From: Macropodus opercularis
Taxonomy: Eukaryota; Chordata; Actinopteri; Anabantiformes; Osphronemidae
DNA: 64,000 nt
Direction of reading: 5' to 3'
NCBI GenBank assembly: GCA_030770545.1
Contig: CM061109.1
Coordinates: 15,670,001 to 15,734,000 of the forward strand
Under the pieces are notes generated by a model, which saw only the letters and a list, made by a program, of their open reading frames with translations, was not told the origin of the DNA and did not search any database. A program made the position numbers and the translations under genes. How positions within the stretch are numbered: position 1 is the first letter of the stretch; each line of letters starts with the position of its first letter. Shown piece after piece: positions 22,301-34,000 of the stretch.

Positions 22301-25189
22301 GAGAGCTGAAGCTTTCTCTTAGCGAGTCGTCACACTGCTGATGTGAAGCCTGAGCACACCTGCAACTCTGAACATTAGCACATGAGCTATTACTGCATCC
22401 ATTTAACAGTTGGTTTGTGGTTTGCCTGTGGAGAGTTGCAGCGCCGTTCAACAAGGCTCAGCACGAGCTCAGTTGGTCCAGAAGAAAGGTTTTCTGACTC
22501 CCGGGGTTATCCAGCTACACAGCAGGTTGCACACAGTTGGCCAGCTCAACACAAAGCTGGTCACGGTTATTTTTCTTTCCAAACATGAGGGCAGAGAGTA
22601 AAGACATGTTGTTGTACAATAAGTAGCTCGTGCTCGATAGTCTGATACTTGATTTTAATGGGAGGTTTTCATGGAGGTCTGAATATCCAAGCTGTGAATG
22701 AAAGGGCATGTTTTTATTACCACAATTTCGGAGAAATACCGTAATAGTGTAATTATGTATCTGTAATATAGACAATTAGACACGAAAGGACAAAAATCTT
22801 GCAGTAACTAAACACAACATGGAGCAGTCTGAATCAGATCAGCTGATGCACGTACTAAAGAGAACATCTGACCCAGTCCTATGTGTATGTATCCATTAGT
22901 AACACGTCTGATCTACATAAACAGTGGCAGTGCTGGAAAAAAAAAAGCCTGTGCCACCACCCACCTGTGGAAAGAAATGCCACCATCCTTGCTTTTTTTG
23001 AATTTACACACTGAGAGGCATAGTAGAGCGTATGTAAATCTGTAGTGGATGGCGTCAGTACAGGCTCTTGTGGAAATTACAGGGGACTGGACACTAGTTG
23101 AGCATGTGTAGCTCTAAGCTCCCTTTTAATGCAAGCTGGGTTTTCTTGTTAGCATAATAATGTTGATAATCCATATGGACCCTTTTCCATATGCTTATAG
23201 GCCCCTTGGTAATAATTTACATCTGTGCAAGACAGCGTGGGGCTGTTTATCAGATCGGCAGACATGTGTTTGGTGTGAATTGTTTATTCAAACTAGGACC
23301 ATGTTCTCATGACTCCTTCTTGAGGCATGTGAAGAGTTCGCCAGAACGAAAGCCAAACTCTAGGTTGTTCCAGTGAACATCACTCTTCCAGCTTGGGGTT
23401 TTCTTTTGGAGCAATGCTCCGCTGTCTCTGTTGCCTCCAGGCATATCTTTGTCCCTAATGACTGAAACGAACTCCCTGGCCAACATGGTCTAACAGCCAT
23501 GCATCCATTCATCACTCTTACATAACACGGGTGGATTACAGATCAAGGCGAAGAGTAAAAGAGGCCAAATGCACACACAATGAAGAGCTTGGTGCTGTTG
23601 ATAAAGGTGGTGTCAGTAAAGTAACTTATCAGAGTTTATAACATCTGTCTGAAAATGTATTGAAATGTGCCAGTATACAGTTGCTCGTACTGTATGGTTT
23701 AAATCAATGACAGCTGGGCACAGAATGAGGATTTCATGCACAAGTGGAGCTATTTCTGAGGTTCTCTGACAGTCCATAATTTAATAGATTGCCTCCTTTC
23801 AACTTGGTTTTAAGACTTTCAAAAGTTGTAAAGTATTGTGGAAAATCATCACCAGTTTTTACCAGCACAACAAAACCAGCGAACCCTGGTAACACTTTCA
23901 TCATCGCGCTCTTTCTTTGTGCTTTTCATGTCGTCACTTCAAGTTACGTTCCAGGCAGAAGATTTGGGAATAAGACCTCGTTAAGGGAAAACAATAGTTT
24001 GCCAAGTGTTCAGGCACTGGGTGGAAAACATCCCATGTTTTCTAAATGTAACTATGGCATGATGCAGTGAAGAGCTTGTCATTCCCCTGCTGTTCAGTTC
24101 TGGCTAATGCTTCAGTGAAGGCCTGTTCTAAAGCAGAACAGTCTCTGAGATGAATGTGTCTGTCATCTTGAAGTCATAGCTTAAAAACTATTGTAACAAA
24201 ATGTTGCTGCATGAAGACAGTCACTCTTTGGTAGTTTTAGTTTCTAAGGACCTTTCCCCAAGACGAACTGTAGTTTAAGTGTTTACATGAAGAAATGGTG
24301 GCTATTTACACTTGGTTAGGCCCTCTACTCTCAGAGTTGGTGCCACCAAGAAGCCTTCTTGTTGACTTTGCTATCTGATTTCAATGATGACAGTTTCTGA
24401 AAATTACCAACTGATCTGCTGCAGCATTTATCTGATCCGTGTATTTCATCAAGTGAAACCCTTTACAGACAAAACTTTGTCTACGTTGTCATGCATTAAA
24501 GCAGTTAGTTGCAGCTTTTGTTTCAGAAAATGTAAATGTACAGTTAAAATTAAGAGTAATAATCTAATTTCTTCAGCGTCTGATACTGCTTGCCATTGTC
24601 TCTTCAGGTCAGGTGTACCAGCAGTACCAGGCTCCAGGTGGGTACCCGCCACAGCAACCAGCTGCCCCACCGCAGCAGCCGTATGGAATGCAGTACCCAG
24701 GTATCTAAAAATAGCCAGGGTTTTAAATGAAAAGGTTTTTTTTCTCTCTAGAATGAAATAATAGAGAAGTTCTGCTCTCTTTCAGCAGGGTACAGCTCTC
24801 AGCCTGGAGCCCCTCAACCTGGTCCCACACAGCAGCAGCAGTTTCAGAACTACACACCTCCCTCCTCCCAGGCTCCTGCCCCAGGTCCAGCGCCAGCCCC
24901 AGGCTTCCAAGGTGGCCAGCAGCAGCAGCAGCCCCATCCACCTCAGGGAGCCCAGCAATATCCACCAGGAGGCTTCACCCCCCAAAACTATACCTCCCAG
25001 GCCACCCAGCCTGCCAACTACAGCCTGCCACCCAGTTCCCAGCCCGCATCAGGGTACCAGCCCCGCCCGGGTTACACCCCACCTCCAGGCAGCACAGTCA
25101 CCCCTCCTCCTGGAGCTGCTAATCCGTACGCCCGCAACCGCCCCCCTTACGTTCAGGGCTACACTCAGCCAGGCCCTGGATACCGGTAA
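19317..25189 (+). CDS. tfg: TFG (TRK-fused gene), ER exit site organiser
   Basis: Cytosolic protein that assembles at ER exit sites, binds SEC16 and promotes COPII transport; fusion partner of NTRK1 and ALK in human tumours. Coding exons: 19317-19500, 19598-19681, 20854-21000, 21763-21930, 22020-22163, 24608-24700 and 24789-25189, every junction in phase 1; total 406 aa (human 400 as I recall). Residues about 10-90 form a PB1 domain (start MNGQLDLSGKLIIKAQLGDD; acidic DDDLITIFD loop). Residues about 97-125 form a coiled coil (SSQVKYLRRELIELRNKVNN). Then come SMSAFDPLKNQDE and ERSGTPDSIAS motifs, and a long P/Q/Y-rich disordered C-terminus ending in NPYARNRPP and YTQPGPGYR, which is diagnostic. 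The ATG at 19317 is the family start. The last exon has a tandem CAGCAG acceptor that could add one alanine. Confidence 0.97.
20616..20662. repeat. (TAA)n microsatellite in a tfg intron
   Basis: A run of about eight TAA units is followed by degenerate TAAT/AATT sequence. It is a simple repeat with no other function apparent. Confidence 0.85.
22164..24607 (+). other. tfg: Largest coding intron of tfg (about 2.4 kb)
   Basis: Donor ATG|GTGAGC, acceptor TGTCTCTTCAG. I found no exon or repeat with clear identity inside. The open frames here are short and unrelated to tfg. Confidence 0.8.
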
Positions 25190-26230
25190 AGGAGAGAATA
25201 GTGGATGCTACCAGCTGTCACACACCCTCAGTCTTCATCATATGTGGCTCCAGCTGTTTGGAGAAGATGCAGGAAACCTGGTTTGCTGCTCTGCCTTCCC
25301 CCTTCTACAAATATTAATATGAAACAAGCAACCCCCTCCAGAGTGTGGTGGTTTGTGTTTGTATGCCGTCTCTCCAACACATCACTCTGTTCTGACCCTG
25401 CTGAATGTTTCCTTCTTATTTTCCCCCTTGTTTTGTGTTGTCATCTCTCTGCTCTGCCCTCCTGTATCTGTCAGTGTAAAAGTGTCACACACACCGGCGA
25501 GACCAAAACAAGCAGTTGCACAAACTTTTCTGCATTTGTGCCGTACAACTAAACCAGTTGTGTTGAGTTGTACTATGCTTAAATGCATTTATAATACACT
25601 ATCTAAATGAGGCGTTACCCCTTTTGTTGTTTATTTGATCAACTTCACAACCGTGTTGGTATTAATGATGTATCAATGAAACTCCCTCGTGCTGGGAACT
25701 CTAGCTAAGTGGTTTATGGGGAGTGTAGCTCTCTGTCAGAAGCTTCTTCTGTTAAGTTTAATACCTTAAGTAAAGTTTGCAGTTCCTCCCTCTCTATCTT
25801 ATCACTGGTTTTTACTAATATATCAAATCAAATTCCACGTTTAAGTGATATTAGTAGTTTATGTATAAACTGTAACATTTTTTTTCCTTGAATCTAATAA
25901 ATGACCAAGACCCAGCTGGAGTCCTTTTTTTAATCTTTTTGTTTTGATATTACGTTGCTCTTGGCTCTGCGTGGTCTGTCTCTGTCTTAATACGGTCTCT
26001 CGCTTTGTGGTTTCTGAGTTCATGTCTCTGTTAAGTTTGGCTTCCCGCTTCCCTTTCTTCCCCACTCGGATTTGGAAAACGCTGGTAATGCTGGTATTCA
26101 TATTTTCTTTTCCTGCCTGTGGGTTGTGGTTGGCTGGAACGTGGCATTGAAGTATGTGGTTGGTCTTTCATGTGTCGTAAATGAGACGCATTTATTGCAC
26201 AGGGTCTAATAAAGATAGTTTAGTGTCTTA
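25190..26230 (+). other. tfg: tfg 3'UTR with two poly(A) signals
   Basis: Non-coding sequence follows the stop codon. AATAAA signals occur at 25896-25901 and 26208-26213, so a short and a long UTR are possible. The distal one lies about 210 bases from the nearest minus-strand signal of abi3bp. Confidence 0.6.
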
Positions 26231-26399
26231 ATATTTAGTATGTCTAGTTACGCTTTAATTAGCCTGTGCCCAATTCAGATCAGAGTTGAAGAACACGTCC
26301 ACGTGGCTGGATTCAGCACCTGCTGGCTGTACTGTTCATGCCAGTTTCATTATCCGTCCAGGTGCCCAAAAGCTAAACAGACGGAAAGTCACAGGTAGC

Positions 26400-27308
26400 A
26401 TTGTTAAATATAAAAACAAGATTTATTACAGAAAAACATACACGGTGCATCCAAATCAACTGCAGCAATGACAGATGTGGAAAAACTGACAATATCTCTC
26501 TATTTAAAGCTTTTTTACACTTTGCAGCGACACAGAAAAGCATAAATTATGACACATGGTCGTGTAATTTAAAGCTTGGTTTATGTTTGTATATAATTTA
26601 TTTTATACGATTCAGACCTTTAGTTTGAACGTTGCTTGATAAAAACTGGGCTCAAACTCATCCACAGTTTGACGTTTACCTGAAATGCATCACACTATTG
26701 ATCTGTGGTATTACATACTGTATTTTACATCATATACATATATGAACAAACTTAATACTGTGCAAACTGCTACTGCTAATGATCCCTTAGGGCCAGCAGA
26801 AGGTCAATTCTGCATGTCTGTGTGTACTTGCTTTTTATGAAGCCGTAAATGTACAATGAAAGTGACTGATTAGCACCTTTCTGTATATACTCACTGACAT
26901 GCTTCTATTGGGAACAAGGTCTTATTTTTCTCAAAGGCCTGAGCCCACACAATAATATTCTGAATATCCTTTGATAAATAGTACCAGACATGTTTCTACA
27001 CTTTGGGAGCCAGCTTCCCAAATTTTCTCTGTCATTAGTGTAAATTAAACGTTTTGCTCACTCAAACTCCTGCATTCTTTTATCTGTCGTGACATTTTAT
27101 GATAAATAGAAAAATTAAGACCAAAGTAACAAATGCACTTGAAAGAGTTTCGTGACACGTAATATTTCAGGTTGCCTGAAGGCTCAGTCCTGGGGGATGA
27201 GTTCAGGCGGACAGGCCCATCTACAGTGTCCATTGTAACATTTAACACAGGCCCACTGCCCTTTAGGCTGATGCAGGTATCGTCACCGTCCTGGAGACCT
27301 GCGGACTC
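26400..27308 (-). other. abi3bp: abi3bp 3'UTR
   Basis: This lies immediately downstream (minus strand) of the abi3bp stop codon. Minus-strand AATAAA signals are at 26597-26602 and 26422-26427. The sequence is AT-rich and non-coding. The gene is convergent with tfg. Confidence 0.6.
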
Positions 27309-28008
27309 TTACCACTTCCCAGGTATGGGTGTGCCACATTCGTACCAGCCCACGTAGGTGACATGTGACTTTCCTCCAATCTCTCCAAAGTGGACGGGTT
27401 CCTGTCTCAACGCTCTGAAGAATCCTGATACAAAGACGGGTGTTTGTCAGGTGTTTACTTTGCATGTATACAGACTTGTGGTTTATATAATTAAACTCAG
27501 TGGCGAACGAAATACCTGGCCTGCTCGGTAGCTGGTCAGCAAGCATCTGTGTGCCTGTCCGTCCATCCAGGAAGGAGTCTACAAACTGACAGTGGTCCTC
27601 ACCGTGCCCTGTCTGATCTCCGATGTTGTAAAACTTTCCTGCAGAGATGAAAGATGAACAAGTCTTAGTGTCGTTGGAGCTCGTCTGTGTTTGATTTGGG
27701 CCATCGGTGTGGTTACCATTAAGCGAGTCACTCAGGTAGATCTTGTATCTTAATGAGTTGCACAGCTGGATCCCTACAAATTTTCGGTACCAGGTTCTCT
27801 TCACATACTGCTTTCCGCCACATTCAGAGTAGGCATCGGTTTTAAAGGGGAACTGAGTCCAGATGGCATCTTTGCCTGTGAGGAAATCATTACCAATATG
27901 CTGTGTCATCATTATAAACAAATCCAGACCAATAGCAAACAGCTGAAGCGTGAGTAAGAAGAGAAAGACAATATTCACCTGAGACATATTCTGTAACTCG
28001 CGGGTCGG
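27309..28008 (-). other. abi3bp: abi3bp exons 20-23: conserved C-terminal domain
   Basis: Four exons encode the most conserved part of the protein: ADPRVTEYVS, then DAIWTQFPFKTDAYSECGG and SLRYKIYLSDSLNG, then KFYNIGDQTGHGEDHCQF, then GEIGGKSHVTYVGWYECG. Cysteines (SEC, QLC, DHC, YEC) are at family positions. The stop TAA is at 27311-27309 after GKW. Confidence 0.93.
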
Positions 28009-31000
28009 CTGCAACCATGAGAGAAAGTAGCAGTGAGTAACATCATTATGAAAACAGCATCATGATGCATCTTAAAACACTGTGCTCGACACATCCTGAG
28101 CTGCTTTACAGCTGCTCAGAGAGCTCTGATCACCAGGTGCGTGTCTGACAAATGAGCCCCAACGGGCATCTGGTGAGCCGACTCTTAATTAGTCACCATC
28201 CTGTGCAGCGTTGAAATCCTAACACCAACAACTGCCTCGGAGTTGAAAGGAATGCTAATCGCTGCCTGATAATTTGTTAGATAATTACACAGTGGTTTAC
28301 GGCTAATTTAGAACGTTAGTGGATTGGATGCTGCCAAACGTACCTGATTCTGTGCTAAAAGACACAGGATCACTGGAAGGTCCGGTTCCCAGCTCATTCT
28401 TCGGTGTTACTGTGAATTCATAACTGAAATAACATACAATTATTTTGAACTTCTGGACAAAACAGGAACAAAGTCAACGTTTCAAAGTAGTCCTCCAGAA
28501 CTGGGACGTGTGGGCCACACAGCGTCTTTCTGCCAAACACGGAGCTGATGTTCCACGTGCTGCGCTCAGATGTCCTGGCAAACGCTGGACCAGCAAACCC
28601 GGCCCAGAGGGAGGGTTCTGGTGAGTTCTGAGGCTCCAGATGCTGACATTTAATTGAAAACCCAGTGACCCGCTCCACCCAGAGTTCCACAGAATTTTGT
28701 TGCTCTGGCTATTTTGCGTGTGCAAAAAGTAATGTGGTTCACTACATGAGCACAAATAAAACTGAAGACACATTAAAAAGTAGCTCACTAATAGCTCTCC
28801 CATTAAAACGGACTATATAGGCAACTTGGAGGCTGTTTATAAAACGTGCACATTAAGTGGAAAAAGAAATCATGAAGTATCTAAGTACCTGCTCTCAGGT
28901 TTCAGATTCTCCACCGCTGTGTGTGTCTGGTTGGTCGTCAGAATGGAGACCTCGTGTCCGTTGGGCCCATCAGTAGTGGACACGACTTCGTACTCTGACA
29001 AAGCCACAGGAATGTCAAATTTAATTTCAAACACACTTGAAGCAAGTCTACAAGGTTTGGGGTTGAGATGTCACATTGAATGTCTATAACAGCACCCTGA
29101 GGTAATCTGAGCCTTGAAGGCTCATCAAAACAAAGCTTTCAAGACAAAGACAAAGCACAGATCTGTCGGTCTGTAAAAATATTTGGTCGTTAATGTGAAT
29201 TCACAGTCCAGTCCAGTATTTGGACAGCTGCACATTTTTGTCATTCAGCACCTTACTTTTAGTATGAAATATTGGATATTACATCAAGTGTCATGTCTGC
29301 CCAAGAAACATTTAGCAGCCAAGTGTCCAGTGCACTGGACTACCACAGCATGCGTTCAAACTGAAGAACTGAAGCACTCTGGGTAACGTGTGTACTGGAC
29401 TCGTACCCCTGGTTTCATTGTCGGATTTCTGCCAGTCAAGAATGACGAACGATGGGCAGCCCTCCACTGTCACTACAGTGACATTGGAGGGGGGCAAGCG
29501 TGGAGGTGCGGTCACATTCTGATCACTGCCCTCTTCATCAGGGAAGTACGTGAGGGACGAGGTGATGGAGCACGGTTCCTCTGGCTTTTTGTCTGTCTTG
29601 TACACCACATGGGGAGCTGCACACGGGAACAACAACAAGCTGGTTAATCATCTACCGGTACACGTGCTACCTGCCTATCAGAGAGTAGTGCAGACCTACA
29701 GTGATGGCTTCTTACCTACAAAGCGCTTCTTGCCCATGATGTCTACGTCTGACGCAGGCAGGGAACTGAATATGGAGGAGTTTTCATACAAGTCGAAGCG
29801 GCTGCCTGAAAAACAAGCCGGACAGACGAGTTGTGCTTAGTTTCCTGTATCAGCAGTCCCTGGCAGCTCTCTCATAACTTTAACAGCTCTGGACCTAATC
29901 AGCGATCAGCATCCCAGTATCTGCAGCATGTACACACAGTCTGTTTTCTTCTTTCATTTTTCATGCAGCTGGACTGCAAACATCTCGCAGCTATATAAAG
30001 TAGTAAAACACACAATCTACACACCGCAGAGAAAAGCTGAGACCTTTCAGTATGAAACAGTACAGGTAACACACAATGGAGTGGGTTTAGGATCAGGTTC
30101 TGTCTGTCCTTGAGCGGCCCAACCAAAGTCCAGACTTAAATCTCATCAGATACAACTAGCAGATGACAAATCACAGACACTTCCCATCCAAACTGATGGA
30201 GCATGAGAGGATCTGCCAGGAAGAATAGGAAAAACTCAAGGTGTTAAATTACTGCCAACGGAGTTCGTGAACGAAGCGTCTCAGTGCTTATGTGAATGAA
30301 AGCCTTGTGTTTTTGACTGTTACTCAATCTGCAAAATACAAATAGCTATGTTTTCACTGTGTTAATATTCTGTGTGGACATTTCCTGAGCTCTCGTGTTG
30401 ACATCTACAATGTCGCATCACACACACACAGAGTTGCGTTACGCATACTGTTCACTGCAGGGGCAGAGGTGGTTGTCTGCTGGTGGGGCTGGGGTTGGTG
30501 CTCCTGCTTGGGCTTGGCTGTGACCGGAGGGAATAGCTTCAAGATGGACTCCTTGTGGGCTTGTTTAGGATCCATGGGTTTGTCTAAGGACAGGGAGTAA
30601 AAACAATGTAGAAGAAGAGATCAGTTCTACAGCCTCGTCAGCTGATTCCCAATCGCTCACAGTTGCAAGACATCTGCTCTGGCCATCTTCGCTGAGCAGC
30701 CCGGTGGTTGCTCGAAGATCAGAGCTTGGTGAGTAATATCTCTTGTGCTCTTTAAACGAGGGAGAAGGTCTGCCAGAATACATCTGCTGAGACTCGGATG
30801 CCCAGATGCTCATATTCACACACAGGGACACGTGCACAGGCTTTATACAGTGCACTTGAGAAAACAGTGCAAGAAACACAGGAAATCTAAAAAAATAAAA
30901 GCCACAAGTCTTTGCGATGAGCGGCATTGTCAGGATAATTGCTCTTTTCATGGCTTTTTGAGAGCAAGCTTTTTGCAGATGAAAGCTTCAGTGGCATCTG

Positions 31001-34000
31001 TCCTTGGTGGTTCTGAAGTTGAATAAGCCTGGTTCATGTGGAACTAATAAACCACAGCAGTGTCATGGCATTTACGTTACAGACTGAGTTTCATGAGCTT
31101 TATACGGGCAATAAATCGACTTATAAAAACAAGATGGACTGATGTTTGAATGGAAACAAAAGAAACAGATGCTTATTGAACAATCCTATCATTACAGATA
31201 AAGTCAATGTAACATATTGACTCTGCAGTGTTAAATGTCTGCTTGTGCACAGTCAGCTTATCTACATCAAGGTGTTGCTGAGACACAGAATGGTTTAAAC
31301 ATCCTAAAAGTCGCAAATTAAAGAATGTTTATTAGAAAAAGAAGTAGCACTTTTCAGTGATCACCTTGGTCACGGTGTTTCTCCACCATGTTGGACTTCT
31401 TGTTAACAGGAATGTTGGGATGCACTGCAAGGAATTATGGGAAACGAGAGTCAGAATCGGATTAGACGCTCACAGTCACGTTAGACACTTATATATAAAT
31501 ATACAAGACTTTTAGTGAAGCAGAAGCTGCAGTAAAACTCAAACACGGGAATGAAACAAGCAGAATTACAGCACAGAAAAGCTGCACAGAGGTATGTGAG
31601 CAGATGAGAAGTAACTAAGCAAGTAAGCACAAACACGCCATAGTATATGACTAATGAAAAGCCTGTCAGTGTAGAATACATTCAAACCTACAAACACAGG
31701 CTTTCTCCACTCTGCCTAAAATCCCAGCATGAGTAACGAGGACTTTAACCGTCCTTGACTCTCTCCTATCAAAACTATTTTGGCTCTGATTCAGGTGAAT
31801 CACCAAATTTTCCACAAATGCCCATAACATAACAACATACATGAAAGACGACCAAGCCAAGTCATGAGACGAAGACCAGATCAGATCCACTGTAAACTGC
31901 TTTAATGAACAATGAAGGCCTGGACTGGTGTCAGCAAACTGCGTAAACAACCACAGAGGCTTGTAGTGAAAACACCTTTGCCACAAACTGCCAAACTCAG
32001 ATTTATCTGCTGCTGTGATTTCATGCTGTTATACGAGCATTATCTTTGTTACGATGTCTTAGAGGAGGTGGAGAAGCTGAGGCAGCCTTGTTTCTGTAAA
32101 ACGCGTCAGATCTTAGTTGTTTAGAAATGTTGGAACAGAGGTATTCATCCATTTCAATTTGTTATCTCAGAAAGCCATTAAGGGTAATTTTATACGTATT
32201 GTTTGGGCCAAAACACCTCCAAAAACGTTTATCTTGGATTTGTTTCTTCCACCATGAAACTGACCTCTGTCATCTACTGCTGTCTCTCGGGAAAAAGTTG
32301 AGGCTATCAAGACAAAGTGATTCTGCAAAGACTGTTGGCAGATGTTTTAAAACAAAGATTACGCTCTATTACACCCTCTTACTCACTGTACAATAGACGG
32401 CTACAGTAACAGCAAGCATATGCTCTCCATACATAAAGTCACACAGTTGGTAATGGAGTCATTTAAATCCCAAACACCAAATACACACATACAGAAGACA
32501 GGGGTGCATGAAGCGTGAAGAGCTCATCACTCAAGAGCTGTGTCATGACGACCTGAACAGGAAATGAGAACAGAGCCATAGTTGTGTAATGTAATGTACT
32601 GTATACATAGATGTATTAGTATCTTGGCAGCTTTCTGCAGTTTCTAGGGAGGGTGTTTTGTTAGCTCCCTTACTAAAGCCCCTCAAAAACAGGCTGAGCC
32701 TTGGATGTGCCAAAGGCCTCAGACTCAGATCTGTGATTAAAAACAGAAGCTCTGGTGTGAGCGCTGGTTTCTCTCAGACAAATTTATCTTCAAGGCAAAA
32801 ACGTGCAGTTTACGTCCAGTCCAGACAAATATTCCCACTGAAACAGTACGAGTGTCTCACAACACTGTGTTTGCTGCTTCTGTTTTAATGGAAGGTGTCC
32901 ACAGATAGAGTCCACTTCACACCTGCAGTCCACTATAAGCAAAGCTTTGAAACGCTGTCCGGTTAAATTGCCAGTGTGAGACAGAGCTCTATAAAGCTGT
33001 CAAGGATCCAATCCAATCCAGCATCTTTGCCAAAAGCACATTCTGTACCAGCGACTGTTGACAGTGACAGAGAAAGTGGCAGAGAAACGCCATGATGATA
33101 TTTAGTCTAATGGCATCTACTGGTGGTAGAAAGGTGAACTTTGTGCAGATTGCAGCTTTTTAAATAGGTCACTTGAAGCCTTGAGCTCAGATATGCAGCA
33201 TGGCAAGCAGAAAGGACTTTTTATAAGGCTGCTTCCAGGGAGTCTTACGACTCCTTGAAGACCTCTGAAACTGTCCAAGTTTCCAGAAATAACACATACC
33301 AGCTGTGACAAGGGACAGAAGCGCAACCTCTTTCTTCACAACTCCAAATAACAAGGAGTGAGCAGAACATCACCACAGAGATACATGGTCCAGGCGTGGT
33401 TTGCGTTGCTACTTAAGGACATTTACTCTATTTAACCAAGCGGATGGAACAAACTGCAAACTACTTTCAACTTCTACGATACTTAGGATTCTCAAAGTGT
33501 TCCACGTGGACCACGCCTAAACTAAACATGTTGCACTGACAGACAAGCTGAAACAAGATGATTGTGACACAAGCACAAATCAGTGTGAACCTAGTGGGAC
33601 AAAACATAACAGCGCTTCTTGGGTTAGTGAGCGAGAAACCCTAAAAGCTGATTATCTAATTTTATCTTTACCGGGTTGGTCTTTGGGCTGCACCGCAGGT
33701 TTATGATGAGCATTGCCCCTATGATGCACCCCATTGACTGCTGCTGAAGGAAGAAAAGTGTCTGTTATAAAATGTGCATCCTTGTTCGAAAAACGCATTA
33801 TTAGCAAACAGATTGCATTTGCAACCTGATGTTGACATTTCTCACTTTCTACTTTTCTGTTACTCTTTAGGGAGTTTGTGGGTGTGTTTGAAAGAGGAAA
33901 ACATACAGACAGAAAAAGAGGAGCTGCCTGTACGGCTTTTGAAATGTGGCAGGTCCAGCAGCAAATCATGTTAACGATCTTGACCCCAGAGACTCCATTG

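Noticed and set aside
27525..28014. Single continuous minus-strand frame covering several abi3bp exons
   Set aside because: It reads through introns; conserved residues and GT-AG borders show three separate exons there.
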